Numbered from the stretch's first letter, positions 1 to 7,635 are shown. The stretch is 64,000 nt of DNA from Catenulispora sp. EB89 (GCF_041261445.1 NZ_JBGCCU010000005.1:372001-436000), one strand, 5' to 3'. Program-made: numbers and translations. The notes: a model not told the origin generated them from the letters alone.

Positions 1-516
1 GGCGCGGTCCGCGACCCGCGTCTCCGGGTCGAAGGCCTGCGCGTAGAGCGCCTGCCGCACCGCCGACGCCGCGCGGTCGATCGCCGTGGAGACGCACGCC
101 GCCGCCGCGAACGCCCAGAACGACGTGCAGAACGCCAGCGCCCCGACCGCCGCCGCCTCGGCGACGAGCAGCACCGTGTAGCTCGGCTTGATCCCGAACC
201 GGTCCGCGGCGCGGCCGGCCGGCAGGCTCGCCAGCACTCCCGCGAGCCCGGCGACCGTCAGCACCACGCCGACCCGCGCGGCGCCGAAGCCGAGCGTGCG
301 GGTGAAGAAGAGGGCTGAGACGGTCAGGTACAGGCCGGTGCCGAAGTTGCTGACGAACGTCGCGAGCTCCAGGCGGCGGCGGGAGCTCTGTCGCCCCGGT
401 GGACTTGGCGGGCTTGGTGCGCTCGACGGGCTCGGTGGGCTTGGCAGCGCGATCGCGCCGGAGCCGGAGGCAGCTCGCGGGCCCGAAGCCGGCGGCCGAG
501 GGGAAGCCGTAGTCAT
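1..516 (-). CDS. MFS transporter, N-terminal part (cut by window edge)
   Basis: Reading the minus strand from the ATG at 516-514 gives 172 codons that run off the left edge. After a Pro/Ser-rich cytoplasmic leader of about 45 residues come membrane segments typical of the first half of a major facilitator: a first helix ending FFTRTLGFGAARVG, a second helix, then the loop GRAADRFGIKP, which matches the MFS loop 2-3 motif (G-x-x-x-D-R-x-G). This points to a 12-helix secondary transporter, most likely a drug or metabolite exporter; the substrate cannot be told. The gene is divergent from the ArsR-type regulator at 573 with a 56-bp gap, so the regulator probably controls it. The codons fit the neighbours. 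The C-terminal half is outside the window. Confidence 0.85.
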   Translation of the reverse strand, partial: MTTASPRPPASGPRAASGSGAIALPSPPSPSSAPSPPSPPGRQSSRRRLELATFVSNFGTGLYLTVSALFFTRTLGFGAARVGVVLTVAGLAGVLASLPAGRAADRFGIKPSYTVLLVAEAAAVGALAFCTSFWAFAAAACVSTAIDRAASAVRQALYAQAFDPETRVADRA

Positions 517-535
517 GCGATCAGCACAACGCGGC

Positions 536-574
536 TAGCATCGTCGCCGGAATGGATTCAGCGGGGGACTGAAT
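536..574 (+). promoter_or_regulatory. Promoter -10 and ArsR-type operator in the MFS/regulator gap
   Basis: A TAGCAT hexamer (536-541) is a reasonable -10 for the regulator gene. Directly downstream is an inverted repeat, ATTCAG (556-561) and CTGAAT (569-574) with a 7-nt spacer, whose right arm overlaps the ATG at 573. The geometry resembles ArsR/SmtB operators (hexamer arms of the ATTCAA type), so autoregulation and control of the divergent transporter are likely. This is inferred from symmetry and position only. Confidence 0.5.
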
Positions 575-1637
575 GATTACTGTCGAACTGGGCCTGGACG
601 AGCTGGCCGCGACTTCCTTCGTGTGCTCGGCACTCCTGGAGACCGGCATGAGTCTGCGCATGTGGACCCACGCCGGCTACTACGCCGAGCAGGTGCCGCT
701 GTTCAACCGCATGCGGCCGGCGTTCGAGCGCCTGGACACCGAACTGCTCACCGCGCTGGTCGGGTCCTGGCGCTGGATCCCCGACTTCCTCACGCCGCGT
801 CCCACGACGCCGTGGCCGGACTTCCACAAGGAGCTGGCGGCGCTGCGGGCCACGCCGCTGGAGCGGATCTGGCCGGACCTGGAGCGCACGTTCGTCGAGA
901 TCGACGGCGCCGTCCCGCCCCGGCTGACGCGCGGCCGGCGGGACCCCGGCGGGCTGCTGGCCGAGATCGCGGACGCGTTCGAGGCGTACTGGGAGACGTG
1001 CCTGGCGCCGGAGTGGTGGCCGCGGGCGCGGTCGGTGCTGGAGGCCGACATCGTGTACCGGGCCCGGGTGCTCGTGGAGCGCGGGGCCGGCGCGCTGTTC
1101 ACCGGCCTCGGGGACCGGCTCAGCTGGGACGGCCGGCGGCTGGTGATCCGGTGGGGCACCGTGGCGAACCCCGCCGCGGCGCCGGTGTACGAGGTGCCGG
1201 TCGGCGGAGGCAGTCTCTTGCTGGCCCCGACGTGCTTCGCGCACGGCGCGCTGAGCCAGATCGAGCCGGCGGTGGCGCCGTGGATCCTTTATCCGGCGCG
1301 CGGGCTGGCGACGATGGCCGAGCGGGTGGTCCCGCCGCCGCCGGGACCGGCGCTGGAGCGGCTGCTGGGGGCGCCGCGGGCCCGGATGCTGCTGATGCTC
1401 GGCGAGCCGGTGTCGACCACGGAGCTGGCGCGGCAGCTGGGGGTGACGCCGGGGGCGGTGAGTCAGCATCTCAAGGTGCTGTCGGACGCCGGGTTGACGT
1501 CGCGGGCCCGGTACGGGCGCAGCGTGCTCTACGGGCGCAGTGCGCTCGGAGATTCTTTGGCGGGCATGTCGCAGGGGATGTCACAAACGGGCGCGCGCCG
1601 GAGTCATAGAGGTGATGACGACGACGCAGCTTGTTGA
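573..1637 (+). CDS. ArsR-type winged-helix regulator with N-terminal DUF5937-like domain
   Basis: The 354-residue protein has a long N-terminal domain (about 1-250) rich in Trp and aromatic residues, of the kind found before ArsR helices in actinobacterial regulators (DUF5937-like, from memory). A C-terminal winged helix follows at about 260-325, with the recognition region ARQLGVTPGAVSQHLKVLSD. The ArsR fold usually acts as a ligand- or stress-released repressor. No Cys metal site is visible in the helix, so a small-molecule ligand sensed by the N-terminal domain is more likely than metal. It is divergent from an MFS exporter, the classic repressor/efflux arrangement, and a dyad overlaps its start codon. 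The 3' end runs to within 10 nt of the next start. Confidence 0.8.
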   Translation: MITVELGLDELAATSFVCSALLETGMSLRMWTHAGYYAEQVPLFNRMRPAFERLDTELLTALVGSWRWIPDFLTPRPTTPWPDFHKELAALRATPLERIWPDLERTFVEIDGAVPPRLTRGRRDPGGLLAEIADAFEAYWETCLAPEWWPRARSVLEADIVYRARVLVERGAGALFTGLGDRLSWDGRRLVIRWGTVANPAAAPVYEVPVGGGSLLLAPTCFAHGALSQIEPAVAPWILYPARGLATMAERVVPPPPGPALERLLGAPRARMLLMLGEPVSTTELARQLGVTPGAVSQHLKVLSDAGLTSRARYGRSVLYGRSALGDSLAGMSQGMSQTGARRSHRGDDDDAAC

Positions 1638-1647
1638 GGAGCCCGAC

Positions 1648-1965
1648 ATGACTAGCACGACCACGACCACGACCACGACCGCGATCCGTACCCACCACTA
1701 CCGCGTCAGCCCCGAGAAGTTCGACGAGTTCAGCGTCCGGCGCGCGGCCGTCATCGACGCGGTGCGGGCGAAGCACCCGGCGCTGGCCGCGACCCGGCTG
1801 AGCCGGTTGGAGGACGGCAGCTACTCGGACGTGTGGGTCTGGGAGAGCGCTGAGCAGATGGGGCGCGCCCTGGCTGACCTGCCGCACACGCCGGAGGCGT
1901 TCGCGGCGATGTCGATGGTCGAGGGGAACGTGGCGGTGAACGGTCTGGTGCTGGACGAGCGCTGA
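1648..1965 (+). CDS. Small hypothetical protein, possible dimeric alpha/beta barrel
   Basis: This 105-residue protein starts at the ATG at 1648, chosen because GAGGAG (1636-1641) lies 6 nt upstream; a longer frame reaching back to 1540 would overlap the regulator. It opens with a run of threonines encoded by repeated ACC/ACG codons, then a domain with a His-Tyr-x-Val strand and a helix (FDEFSVRRAAVIDAVRAKHP). The final part (LEDGSYSDVWVWESAEQM) resembles antibiotic-biosynthesis-monooxygenase-like alpha/beta barrel proteins. No catalytic residues can be assigned. It is probably co-transcribed with the upstream regulator. The stop codon is the first unit boundary of a 13-bp tandem array. Confidence 0.7.
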   Translation: MTSTTTTTTTTAIRTHHYRVSPEKFDEFSVRRAAVIDAVRAKHPALAATRLSRLEDGSYSDVWVWESAEQMGRALADLPHTPEAFAAMSMVEGNVAVNGLVLDER

Positions 1966-2015
1966 GGTCGGGCGCTGACGTCGCATGGTGAGGTCGCGCG
2001 CTGAGGTTGCGCGCT
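1964..2015. repeat. 13-bp tandem repeat, 4 units, starting inside a stop codon
   Basis: Units GAGGTCGGGCGCT (1964-1976), GACGTCGCATGGT (1977-1989), GAGGTCGCGCGCT (1990-2002) and GAGGTTGCGCGCT (2003-2015) follow head to tail. The array begins within the TGA of the preceding gene, and every unit junction recreates TGA. The second unit is the most diverged. Confidence 0.85.
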
Positions 2016-2029
2016 GAGCCATCTCGAAG

Positions 2030-2098
2030 GCGTTCCGGGGCGTCGCGGCCGAGGGGGGCCGTGGCGGTACGGCCTGGCGCGGCGACGCCCCGGAACGC
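2030..2098. repeat. 17-bp perfect inverted repeat with 35-bp spacer
   Basis: GCGTTCCGGGGCGTCGC (2030-2046) is repeated as its exact reverse complement at 2082-2098. The repeat lies between the convergent genes at 1648 and ppa, just before a strong terminator hairpin. It could be a long hairpin acting with that terminator, or a small mobile-element relic; the sequence does not decide. Confidence 0.8.
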
Positions 2099-2102
2099 GA
2101 AA

Positions 2103-2133
2103 GCCCCCGGCGGGATCTGCTCCCGCCGGGGGC
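2103..2133. terminator. Bidirectional terminator for the convergent pair 1648/ppa
   Basis: A perfect 13-bp stem (GCCCCCGGCGGGA, loop TCTGC, TCCCGCCGGGGGC) is flanked by AAA on the left, giving TTT downstream on the minus strand, and by CTT on the right. It sits between the 3' ends of the plus-strand small gene and the minus-strand pyrophosphatase gene. Confidence 0.8.
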
Positions 2134-2219
2134 CTTGACGTTCTCCACCGAGTTGTCCACCGTGCCGGTCCGGGCCGGGGGCCGGCGGGTGGCACCGTAT
2201 GGCCGGCGCCACCGCCTGA

Positions 2220-2729
2220 CTACAGGTGGTGGACCTTCTCCTCTTCCGGCAGGTCCTCGAACCGCTTGTAGGAGCGCTGGATCTCGGTCTCGGCCTGGGC
2301 GCGGTTCTGCCACTCGGCGTGGTGGACCTCCTTGCCCGGCTCCAGGTCCTTGTAGCTGGTGAAGAAGTGCTGGATCTCCTGGCGCTCGAACTCGGAGATG
2401 TGGTGGTAGTCACGCAGGTGCTCGAAGCGCGGGTCGGTGGCCGGGACGCAGAGGATCTTGTCGTCGCCGCCGGCCTCGTCGGCCATGTTCAGCATGCCGA
2501 TCGCGCGGCAGCGGATCAGGCAGCCCGGGAACGTGGGCTCGTCGAGCAGGACCATGGCGTCCAGGGGGTCGCCGTCCAGGGACAGCGTGTCCTCGATGAA
2601 GCCGTAGTCGGTCGGGTAGACCATCGAGGTGAAAAGCATGCGGTCCAGCCGTATGCGGCCGGTCTTGTGGTCGACCTCGTACTTGTTGCGCTGGCCCTTG
2701 GGGATCTCGATGAGAACGTCGAACTCCAT
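2220..2729 (-). CDS. ppa: Inorganic pyrophosphatase
   Basis: This is a 169-residue family I soluble pyrophosphatase that hydrolyses PPi to phosphate and so pulls biosynthetic reactions forward. The signature D-G-D-P-L-D lies at about residues 52-57, preceded by the conserved [11 protein letters not shown] segment and followed by the conserved SYKDLEPGK stretch near 127-135. Length and motifs match the bacterial hexameric enzyme. The ATG at 2729 has a purine-rich GAGGAAAG upstream on the minus strand. It is divergent from dacB across about 95 bp, the same ppa/dacB neighbourhood seen in other actinobacteria. It ends at the strong hairpin at 2103-2133. Confidence 0.97.
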   Translation of the reverse strand: MEFDVLIEIPKGQRNKYEVDHKTGRIRLDRMLFTSMVYPTDYGFIEDTLSLDGDPLDAMVLLDEPTFPGCLIRCRAIGMLNMADEAGGDDKILCVPATDPRFEHLRDYHHISEFERQEIQHFFTSYKDLEPGKEVHHAEWQNRAQAETEIQRSYKRFEDLPEEEKVHHL

Positions 2730-2824
2730 TGGTCTTTCCTCGTTTCCGCGCTTTCAGGTGCTGCTACTAGTGTCGCCCAGACAGGCGGTGACGACAGAGT
2801 TCGCGAGATCAAGGAGTGACCTGA

Positions 2825-4366
2825 GTGGCAAGACAGGTGCCGGGAACGCTGCCGACCGCCATTGTGTCAGCCGCGCTCGGGATCGTACTGGCCGCGGGCT
2901 GCGTGTGGGCGGCCGGTCCGTGGTCCGGCGGGCAACGCGTGAGCGAACGCAGGGGGCGCTCGCCGGTGGCCGAGAAGCCGGTCGCGCAGGCGTCGCAGGA
3001 CTCGCTCGCCCCCTCCTCGCCGGCCCCCTCCACCCGCTCCGCCGGACCCACGCACGTCCCGGCCGGGGCCGCGCTGCTCCCCGTTCTCGCAGGTGACAAG
3101 CCCGGCGGCGCACTGACGGCGGCCGAACTCGCCGACGCGCTGAGCCCGCTGACGCTGGCGCCGGGACTCGGCAAACACGTCGGGATCGCGGTCGCCGACC
3201 CGGCCTCGGACGCGCTGTTGTTCGATCAGCACGCCGCCGACGGCTTCGCGCCGGCGTCGACGAACAAGGTGGTGACGGCAGTCGCCGCGCTGGCGGCGCT
3301 GGGGCCGGACGACCAGTTCGCGACGCGGGTGCTGCAGGGCCCGAACTCGGGCTCGGGAACGGCCGGGACGGCGTCGATCGTGCTGGTCGGAGGGGGTGAC
3401 CCGACGCTGTCGACGCAGGGCCCTTCCTCGGACCCGGGATACCAGCCGGCGTCGCTGGACGACCTCGCGGCACGGACCGCGGCGGCCCTTCAAGCCAAGG
3501 GCGTGAATTCGGTCACACTGGGCTACGACGCGTCGGTTTTCGGCGGCCCGGGCCTCAACCCGACGTGGTCGGCGGGCTACACCGACGGGAACGTGGCGCC
3601 GGTGGTCGGGCTGATGGTCGACGAGGGGCGGGCGAAGGCCGCGGACGACCTGAGCCCGCGGGTGACGGACCCGGCCGCCGTGGCGGCGCTGGACTTCGCC
3701 GGACGGTTGGCGGCGCACGGGGTGCAGGTGGTGGGGAAGCCTTCGGCGGCTGCGGGCGGTTCGGGCACGGCGGCCGCGTCGGAGCTGGCGCGCGTCACGT
3801 CGCCACGACTGGCGGACCTGGTCGAGCACATGCTGACGGTGTCGGACAACGACCTGGCGGAGGCGCTGCTGCGGCACGTGGCGCTGGCCGACGGGAAGCC
3901 GGCGACGTTCCAGGGCGGCGTCGCGGCGGTACGCGACCAGCTGGCCAAACTGGGCCTGAACCTGGCGGGCCTGAACGTCCTGGACGGCAGCGGCCTGTCC
4001 CGCGACGACCGCATCGCCCCGGAGTTCCTGGTCAAAGTCCTGTCGACAGCGGCCGCGGACAACCACCCGGACCTGCGCGCGGCCCTGACCGGGCTCCCGG
4101 TCGCGGGCTTCACCGGCACCCTGGCCGAGGACGGCCGCTACACGACCCCGCCCTCCCTGGCCGGAGCCGGCCTGGTGCGAGCCAAGACGGGCTCGCTGAC
4201 CGGCGTGGTGACGCTGGCCGGGCTGGTCCGCGACAACTCGGGGCAACTGCTGGTGTTCGCCCTGATGGCGGACCAGGCCCCGGATGCCGCCGCGGCGCGC
4301 GCGGCGGTGGACCGGCTGGCGACGGCGCTTGCGGGCTGCGGGTGCGGGGGCGCGTCGGCCGGGTAG
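2825..4366 (+). CDS. dacB: D-alanyl-D-alanine carboxypeptidase / endopeptidase (PBP4, peptidase S13)
   Basis: A 513-residue exported penicillin-binding protein that trims peptidoglycan stem peptides. The GTG start at 2825 is set by AAGGAG 7 nt upstream. An N-terminal hydrophobic segment (about 10-30) acts as signal or anchor, followed by a Ser/Pro linker. The three active-site motifs are present and spaced as in S13: STNK (Ser145 nucleophile, Lys148), SDN (about 340-342) and KTG (about 454-456). The C-terminus ends in an Ala/Gly/Cys-rich tail (ALAGCGCGGASAG). The DNA encoding that tail is repeated twice more downstream of the stop codon, so the end of the protein lies inside a tandem duplication. 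Confidence 0.95.
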   Translation: MARQVPGTLPTAIVSAALGIVLAAGCVWAAGPWSGGQRVSERRGRSPVAEKPVAQASQDSLAPSSPAPSTRSAGPTHVPAGAALLPVLAGDKPGGALTAAELADALSPLTLAPGLGKHVGIAVADPASDALLFDQHAADGFAPASTNKVVTAVAALAALGPDDQFATRVLQGPNSGSGTAGTASIVLVGGGDPTLSTQGPSSDPGYQPASLDDLAARTAAALQAKGVNSVTLGYDASVFGGPGLNPTWSAGYTDGNVAPVVGLMVDEGRAKAADDLSPRVTDPAAVAALDFAGRLAAHGVQVVGKPSAAAGGSGTAAASELARVTSPRLADLVEHMLTVSDNDLAEALLRHVALADGKPATFQGGVAAVRDQLAKLGLNLAGLNVLDGSGLSRDDRIAPEFLVKVLSTAAADNHPDLRAALTGLPVAGFTGTLAEDGRYTTPPSLAGAGLVRAKTGSLTGVVTLAGLVRDNSGQLLVFALMADQAPDAAAARAAVDRLATALAGCGCGGASAG

Positions 4367-4640
4367 GCGGTGCGGCTCGGCTCGAAAGCGGCGGCGGACC
4401 AGGCCCCGAATGCCGCTGCGGCGCGCGCGGCGGTGGACCGACAGCGCTGGCCGGGTGCGGGGGCGGGGGCGGCGGCCGGGTAGGTGGTGTGGCTCGGCTC
4501 GAAAGCGGCGGCGGACCGGGCCCCGAATGCTGCTGCTGCGGCGCGCGCGGCGGTGGACCGACAGCGCTGGCCGGATGCGGATGCGGGTGCGGGGGCGCGG
4601 TGGCCGGGTAGGTGGTGCGGCTCGGCTCGAAAGCGGCGGC
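4268..4640. repeat. Tandem duplication of the dacB 3' end (about 120-bp units)
   Basis: The segment beginning GCGGACCAGGCCCCG at 4268, inside dacB, recurs at 4394 (126 bp later) and as GCGGACCGGGCCCCG at 4511 (117 bp later). A fragment of the same unit (GGCTCGAAAGCGGCGGCGGG) follows at about 4620. Each unit carries the Ala-rich tail codons and ends in a GGGTAG stop. The copies differ by small indels, including extra GCT triplets near 4530. The unequal spacing (126 is a multiple of 3, as is 117) keeps the reading frame within the array but each unit terminates. Confidence 0.9.
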
Positions 4641-4942
4641 GGGCGTGGCGGCCGGGCAGGTGGTGGCGCTGCGGCAAACGAGTGGGCAAGCAGCGTGCTG
4701 CGTGCGGAAGTCGGGCGGCGCGCCGACTCGCGGGCAGCTCGACCTGAAAGAGGCAGCCGGTGCAGGGCGGCGGTGCTGGGTCGGGCGGCGGGGGTCCGGC
4801 GGCGGTGGCTGGCGCGAGCGCCGGCCGCTTAGTCGTAGCGGTGGCGAATATGCGACAAGCGGGCGCCGCTTGGTCGGGCGCTGTACCGCGAATCAGCTGT
4901 CGGTGATGGTGGCGATGGTGACCGCGATTGGTGCGATCGTCC
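4641..4942. other. Gene-free, GC-rich intergenic stretch
   Basis: This is the remainder of the gap between the convergent dacB and the regulator at 4943. I see only scrambled GC-rich sequence with partial echoes of the upstream repeat (GCGGCGGGCGTGGCGGCCGG near 4635-4655). I see no convincing gene, hairpin or promoter. Confidence 0.6.
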
Positions 4943-5494
4943 TCAGCCGTGGCCTGCCTCGTTCGGCGCGTCGGGCAGCAGCGGGAACAAGCGCGTGATC
5001 AGCGCGACCGGCAGCGCACCCTCCGGGCGTGCCAGTGGCCGTTGTTCGCGGTCCTGGTAGCGCGCCAGGAGCTGCTGGATCGTGCGCGCGACCTGGGTCA
5101 TCTCCTCGGCCGTCAGGTAGGCGACCGTGCTGAAGGCCTCTTCGCGCGGCAGGTCGGCGGGTGCCTGGTCGCGGAGGCGGAGCCAGCGCTGCCAGCTTTC
5201 GTCCTCCAGACCGCGGGCCAGGGCGCCGAACTGCTCGTCGGGGGTTGGGGCGGAGTCGGTGGTGGCGGCCGGGTTTTGCCTCAGGCGCCAGGGGCGGGCT
5301 CGGCCTCCGGTGTGCGGTGCCTCCTCGATGAGGCCGTGGCGTTCGAGTTGCCGGAGGTGGAACGAGCAGAGGCCTGAGCTGTGCCCCAGGCGGGTGGCGG
5401 CTTCGGTGGCGGTGACGGTTCCGACCTCGGCCAGCAGTTCCAGCAGGGCGGAGCGGACCGCGTGGGTGCGGAGGTCGGCGTTCACGTCGTTCAC
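4943..5494 (-). CDS. ArsR/winged-helix transcriptional regulator
   Basis: The protein is about 183 residues if translation starts at GTG 5494 (an ATG at 5530 is also open). The N-terminal third is a winged helix: TATEAATRLGHSSGLCSFHL is the helix-turn-helix, followed by the wing GGRARPWRL. The C-terminal half is helical (EEMTQVARTIQQLLARYQDR) and probably dimerises. The 5494 start is preferred because two CTTTGCAAAG palindromes lie immediately upstream and would otherwise be coding; the start remains uncertain. It is divergent from a peptide deformylase gene, so regulator and target probably share this operator region. The effector is unknown. Confidence 0.82.
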   Translation of the reverse strand: MNDVNADLRTHAVRSALLELLAEVGTVTATEAATRLGHSSGLCSFHLRQLERHGLIEEAPHTGGRARPWRLRQNPAATTDSAPTPDEQFGALARGLEDESWQRWLRLRDQAPADLPREEAFSTVAYLTAEEMTQVARTIQQLLARYQDREQRPLARPEGALPVALITRLFPLLPDAPNEAGHG

Positions 5495-5520
5495 TTTGCA
5501 AAGTTTGGTACTTTGCAAAG
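5493..5520. promoter_or_regulatory. Paired CTTTGCAAAG operator between regulator and def
   Basis: Two copies of the perfect palindrome CTTTGCAAAG (5494-5503 and 5511-5520) lie 17 bp apart centre to centre. TACTTT at 5509-5514 fits a -10 for def, so the second palindrome covers that promoter, and the first overlaps the likely start codon of the regulator. Such an A/T-rich perfect repeat stands out in this GC-rich sequence. Binding by the adjacent winged-helix protein is inferred. Confidence 0.65.
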
Positions 5521-5550
5521 CCTGGGGCAAGCCGTGGGAGGACGACTGCG

Positions 5551-6201
5551 ATGAACGTGTGGGTGCAGGGCCGCCCCGTCGGGACGTACCCGACGGGGCC
5601 GCCGGAGGTGGGGCGTGGGTCGATGCGGCGGATCACCGAGGTCGGGGAGGAGATTCTGCGCACGCCGTGCCGGGAGGTGGCGGCGGCCGAGTTCGGGACT
5701 CCGGAGTTGGCCGCGCTGATCGACGACATGTTCCTGGCGATGCACATCGCCGAGGGGGCCGGCCTGGCCGCGAATCAGGTCGGCGTGGATCTGCGGCTGT
5801 TCGTGTTCGACTGCCTGGACGGTCTCGGCGGACGGCACGTCGGCCACATCGCGAATCCCGTCCTGGATGTGCCCGGCCCCGCGGGCAGGCGGCTCGTCGA
5901 GGACGTCGAGGGCTGCCTGTCGGTCCCGGGCGCGAGCGCGGTGGTGCCACGGACCGCGCACGCCGTCGTGCGGGGCTTCGACAAGGACGGCGCGCCGCTG
6001 GTCATCGCGGGCGACGACTACTTCGCCCGGTGCCTGCAGCACGAGACCGACCACCTGGCGGGCACCGTCTACCTCGACCGGCTCTCCAAGCGGAACCGCA
6101 AAGACGCCCTGCGGCAGATGGAGGACCGGCGTGAAGGGGTGTTCGAAAGGCGCGAGATGCGAGCCGCCAAGCTGCGTCAACGAACTGTGACCGGCGACTA
6201 G
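5551..6201 (+). CDS. def: Peptide deformylase (accessory copy under a dedicated regulator)
   Basis: The 216-residue metalloenzyme removes the N-formyl group from nascent proteins. All three deformylase motifs are present: GAGLAANQVG (motif 1, about 69-78), EGCLS (motif 2, metal-binding Cys, about 117-121) and HETDH (motif 3, two metal-binding His, about 158-162). GGGAGG lies 10 nt before the ATG. The unusual feature is its control: it is divergent from an ArsR-like regulator with a paired palindromic operator. Actinomycetes often carry several deformylases, and an inducible copy could respond to actinonin-like inhibitors; that role is inference. The stop codon lies inside a 13-14-bp repeat. 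Confidence 0.95.
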   Translation: MNVWVQGRPVGTYPTGPPEVGRGSMRRITEVGEEILRTPCREVAAAEFGTPELAALIDDMFLAMHIAEGAGLAANQVGVDLRLFVFDCLDGLGGRHVGHIANPVLDVPGPAGRRLVEDVEGCLSVPGASAVVPRTAHAVVRGFDKDGAPLVIAGDDYFARCLQHETDHLAGTVYLDRLSKRNRKDALRQMEDRREGVFERREMRAAKLRQRTVTGD

Positions 6202-6223
6202 TGACCCGCGATCTGTGACCGCC
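6184..6223. repeat. Short tandem repeat across the def stop codon
   Basis: Three imperfect 13-14-bp units, ACTGTGACCGGCG (6184-6196), ACTAGTGACCCGCG (6197-6210) and ATCTGTGACCGCC (6211-6223), each contain GTGACC. The def stop codon TAG (6199-6201) lies in the second unit, and the last unit touches the end of the convergent MerR gene. Confidence 0.7.
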
Positions 6224-6615
6224 TAAACCCCCGCCCCCTCCCGCTCCACCCCCAAAGCGCACTGCTTCAACGCCCCCACATAAGCCGCGATCGCGTCATG
6301 GTTCCGCGTCAGCAGCGCCACCCGCTCCGCGAGCCGGTCGCGGTGACCCTCCAGGGTCGCGATGATCTCCGGCGTGGCGTCCGCGAAATGGATCTCGCTC
6401 GGCTCGTTCAGGCAGGGCAGGATCTGCTTGATGATCCGCGTCGACAGCCCCGCGTCCAGCAGTCCCCTGATGTGCGCGACCTGGTCCACCAGCGCCTCGT
6501 CGTAGTCGCGGTAGCCGTTCGCGCAGCGCTGCACGCGGATCAGGCCCTGCTCCTCGTAGTAGCGGAGCAGGCGGGGGCTGGTGTCGGTGCGTTGTGCCAG
6601 TTCGCCGATGCGCAT
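6223..6615 (-). CDS. MerR-family transcriptional regulator
   Basis: The 130-residue protein starts at the ATG at 6615 with the classic MerR opening MRIGELAQRTDTSPRLLRYY, a winged helix-turn-helix that binds a spacer-distorted promoter. The conserved EEQGLI-R wing and the long dimerisation helix (about 80-115) follow. There are no Cys residues in the usual metal-binding positions, so an organic ligand or redox-independent signal is likely. The longer frame back to 6693 would cover the divergent promoter and is rejected. It is divergent from the polysaccharide deacetylase gene at 6680, with a MerR-type dyad between them, so that gene is the likely target. Confidence 0.92.
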   Translation of the reverse strand: MRIGELAQRTDTSPRLLRYYEEQGLIRVQRCANGYRDYDEALVDQVAHIRGLLDAGLSTRIIKQILPCLNEPSEIHFADATPEIIATLEGHRDRLAERVALLTRNHDAIAAYVGALKQCALGVEREGAGV

Positions 6616-6640
6616 GTGACCCACCTCACACGGTCGTCGT

Positions 6641-6671
6641 TTGACCCTCACATCCGTGTGAAGGTTCGACC
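6641..6671 (+). promoter_or_regulatory. MerR-type promoter and dyad upstream of the deacetylase gene
   Basis: The imperfect dyad ACCCTCACA (6644-6652) and TGTGAAGGT (6657-6665) matches in 8 of 9 positions around a 4-bp centre, the size of MerR operators. TTGACC (6641-6646) fits a -35; with the long 19-bp spacer that MerR activators require, the -10 would fall at 6666-6671 (TCGACC, weak) and transcription would start almost at the ATG at 6680. Confidence 0.6.
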
Positions 6672-6679
6672 ATGGTCGC

Positions 6680-7576
6680 ATGAGCCAGGACACCGACCTC
6701 TACGACTACCGTCCCATCACCGAGCGCGAGCCGCTGAGCTGGCCCGGAGGCAAGCGGGTCGCCTTCTACGTCGGCCTCAACATCGAACACTTCTACGTCG
6801 ACCTCCCCGGGACCGCGACCTACGAGGGCACCACGTCGCTGACCCCTGACAGCCTCAACCACGGCTGGCGTGACTACGGCCCGCGCGTCGGCGTCTGGCG
6901 GCAGGTCAAGCTGCTCGACAAGCACGGCATCAAAGCCAGTGCCCTGCTGAACTCCGACGTCGCCGCGCGCTATCCCCAAATCATCGAGGCCGGCGTCCAG
7001 CGCGGCTGGTCCTGGCTCGGCCACGGCGCCAGCAACAGCCACCTGTTCACCGGCCTGGAGCGCGACGTCGAACAGCGCCGGATCCGCGAGGTCCTGCGCA
7101 CCATCGAGCAGGCCACCGGTGTCAAACCGCGCGGGTGGATGGGCCCGGGGCTGATCGAGACCTTCAACACCCCCGAGCTGCTGGCCGCCGAGGGCGTCGG
7201 CTACGTCCTGGACTGGACCAACGACGACCAGCCCTACCCGACGACCGTCCCCGGCCTGCTCAGCCTGCCGTACTCGGTGGAGCTCAACGACATCGGGATC
7301 TTCGTCAGCAAGGGCCTGACCGGGCCGGACTTCGTCCAGATGGTCAAGGACCAGGTCGACCAGCTGGCCGAGGACGCCGCCGACGGCTCCGGGCGCGTCA
7401 TGGCGCTCGCGCTGCACCCCTTCGTCACCGGCCAGGCGTTCCGGGCGCGCTACCTCGACGAGGCGCTGGAGTACGTGGTGCGCCATCCCGCCGTCTGGAC
7501 CACCACCTCCGACGCGATCGCCGACCACTACCTGGCGGCGACGGGGCAGGCCGGGGCCTCGGATCCGCGCCCCTGA
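6680..7576 (+). CDS. Polysaccharide deacetylase-family protein (PuuE/allantoinase-like)
   Basis: This 298-residue protein has the NodB-like TIM-barrel fold without a signal peptide, so it is cytoplasmic. Visible landmarks are the N-terminal strand VAFYVGLNIEHF (about 26-37), GHGASNS (about 114-120), where family members carry metal-binding His, the WMGPG segment (about 153-157), DWTNDDQPY (about 178-186) and LHPFVTG near 249-255. This combination is closer to the allantoinase/urate-catabolism type (PuuE) and other hydrolases of small C-N substrates than to chitin deacetylases. The substrate is unknown. It is controlled by a divergent MerR regulator, suggesting induction by its substrate. Confidence 0.85.
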   Translation: MSQDTDLYDYRPITEREPLSWPGGKRVAFYVGLNIEHFYVDLPGTATYEGTTSLTPDSLNHGWRDYGPRVGVWRQVKLLDKHGIKASALLNSDVAARYPQIIEAGVQRGWSWLGHGASNSHLFTGLERDVEQRRIREVLRTIEQATGVKPRGWMGPGLIETFNTPELLAAEGVGYVLDWTNDDQPYPTTVPGLLSLPYSVELNDIGIFVSKGLTGPDFVQMVKDQVDQLAEDAADGSGRVMALALHPFVTGQAFRARYLDEALEYVVRHPAVWTTTSDAIADHYLAATGQAGASDPRP

Positions 7577-7635
7577 CGGGCGTCGAACGGCCGATCCGGG
7601 CGCGATCCGATCTAGGTTTCACCGCTCCCGCCACG

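Noticed and set aside
2030-2098. Transposon-like terminal inverted repeats
   Set aside because: The 35-bp spacer is too short for any element, and no target-site duplication is seen; kept only as an inverted repeat.
4284-4832. Plus-strand frames in the dacB-downstream repeat
   Set aside because: Low-complexity Gly/Arg/Ala translations of a tandem duplication in which the true frame stops at each unit.
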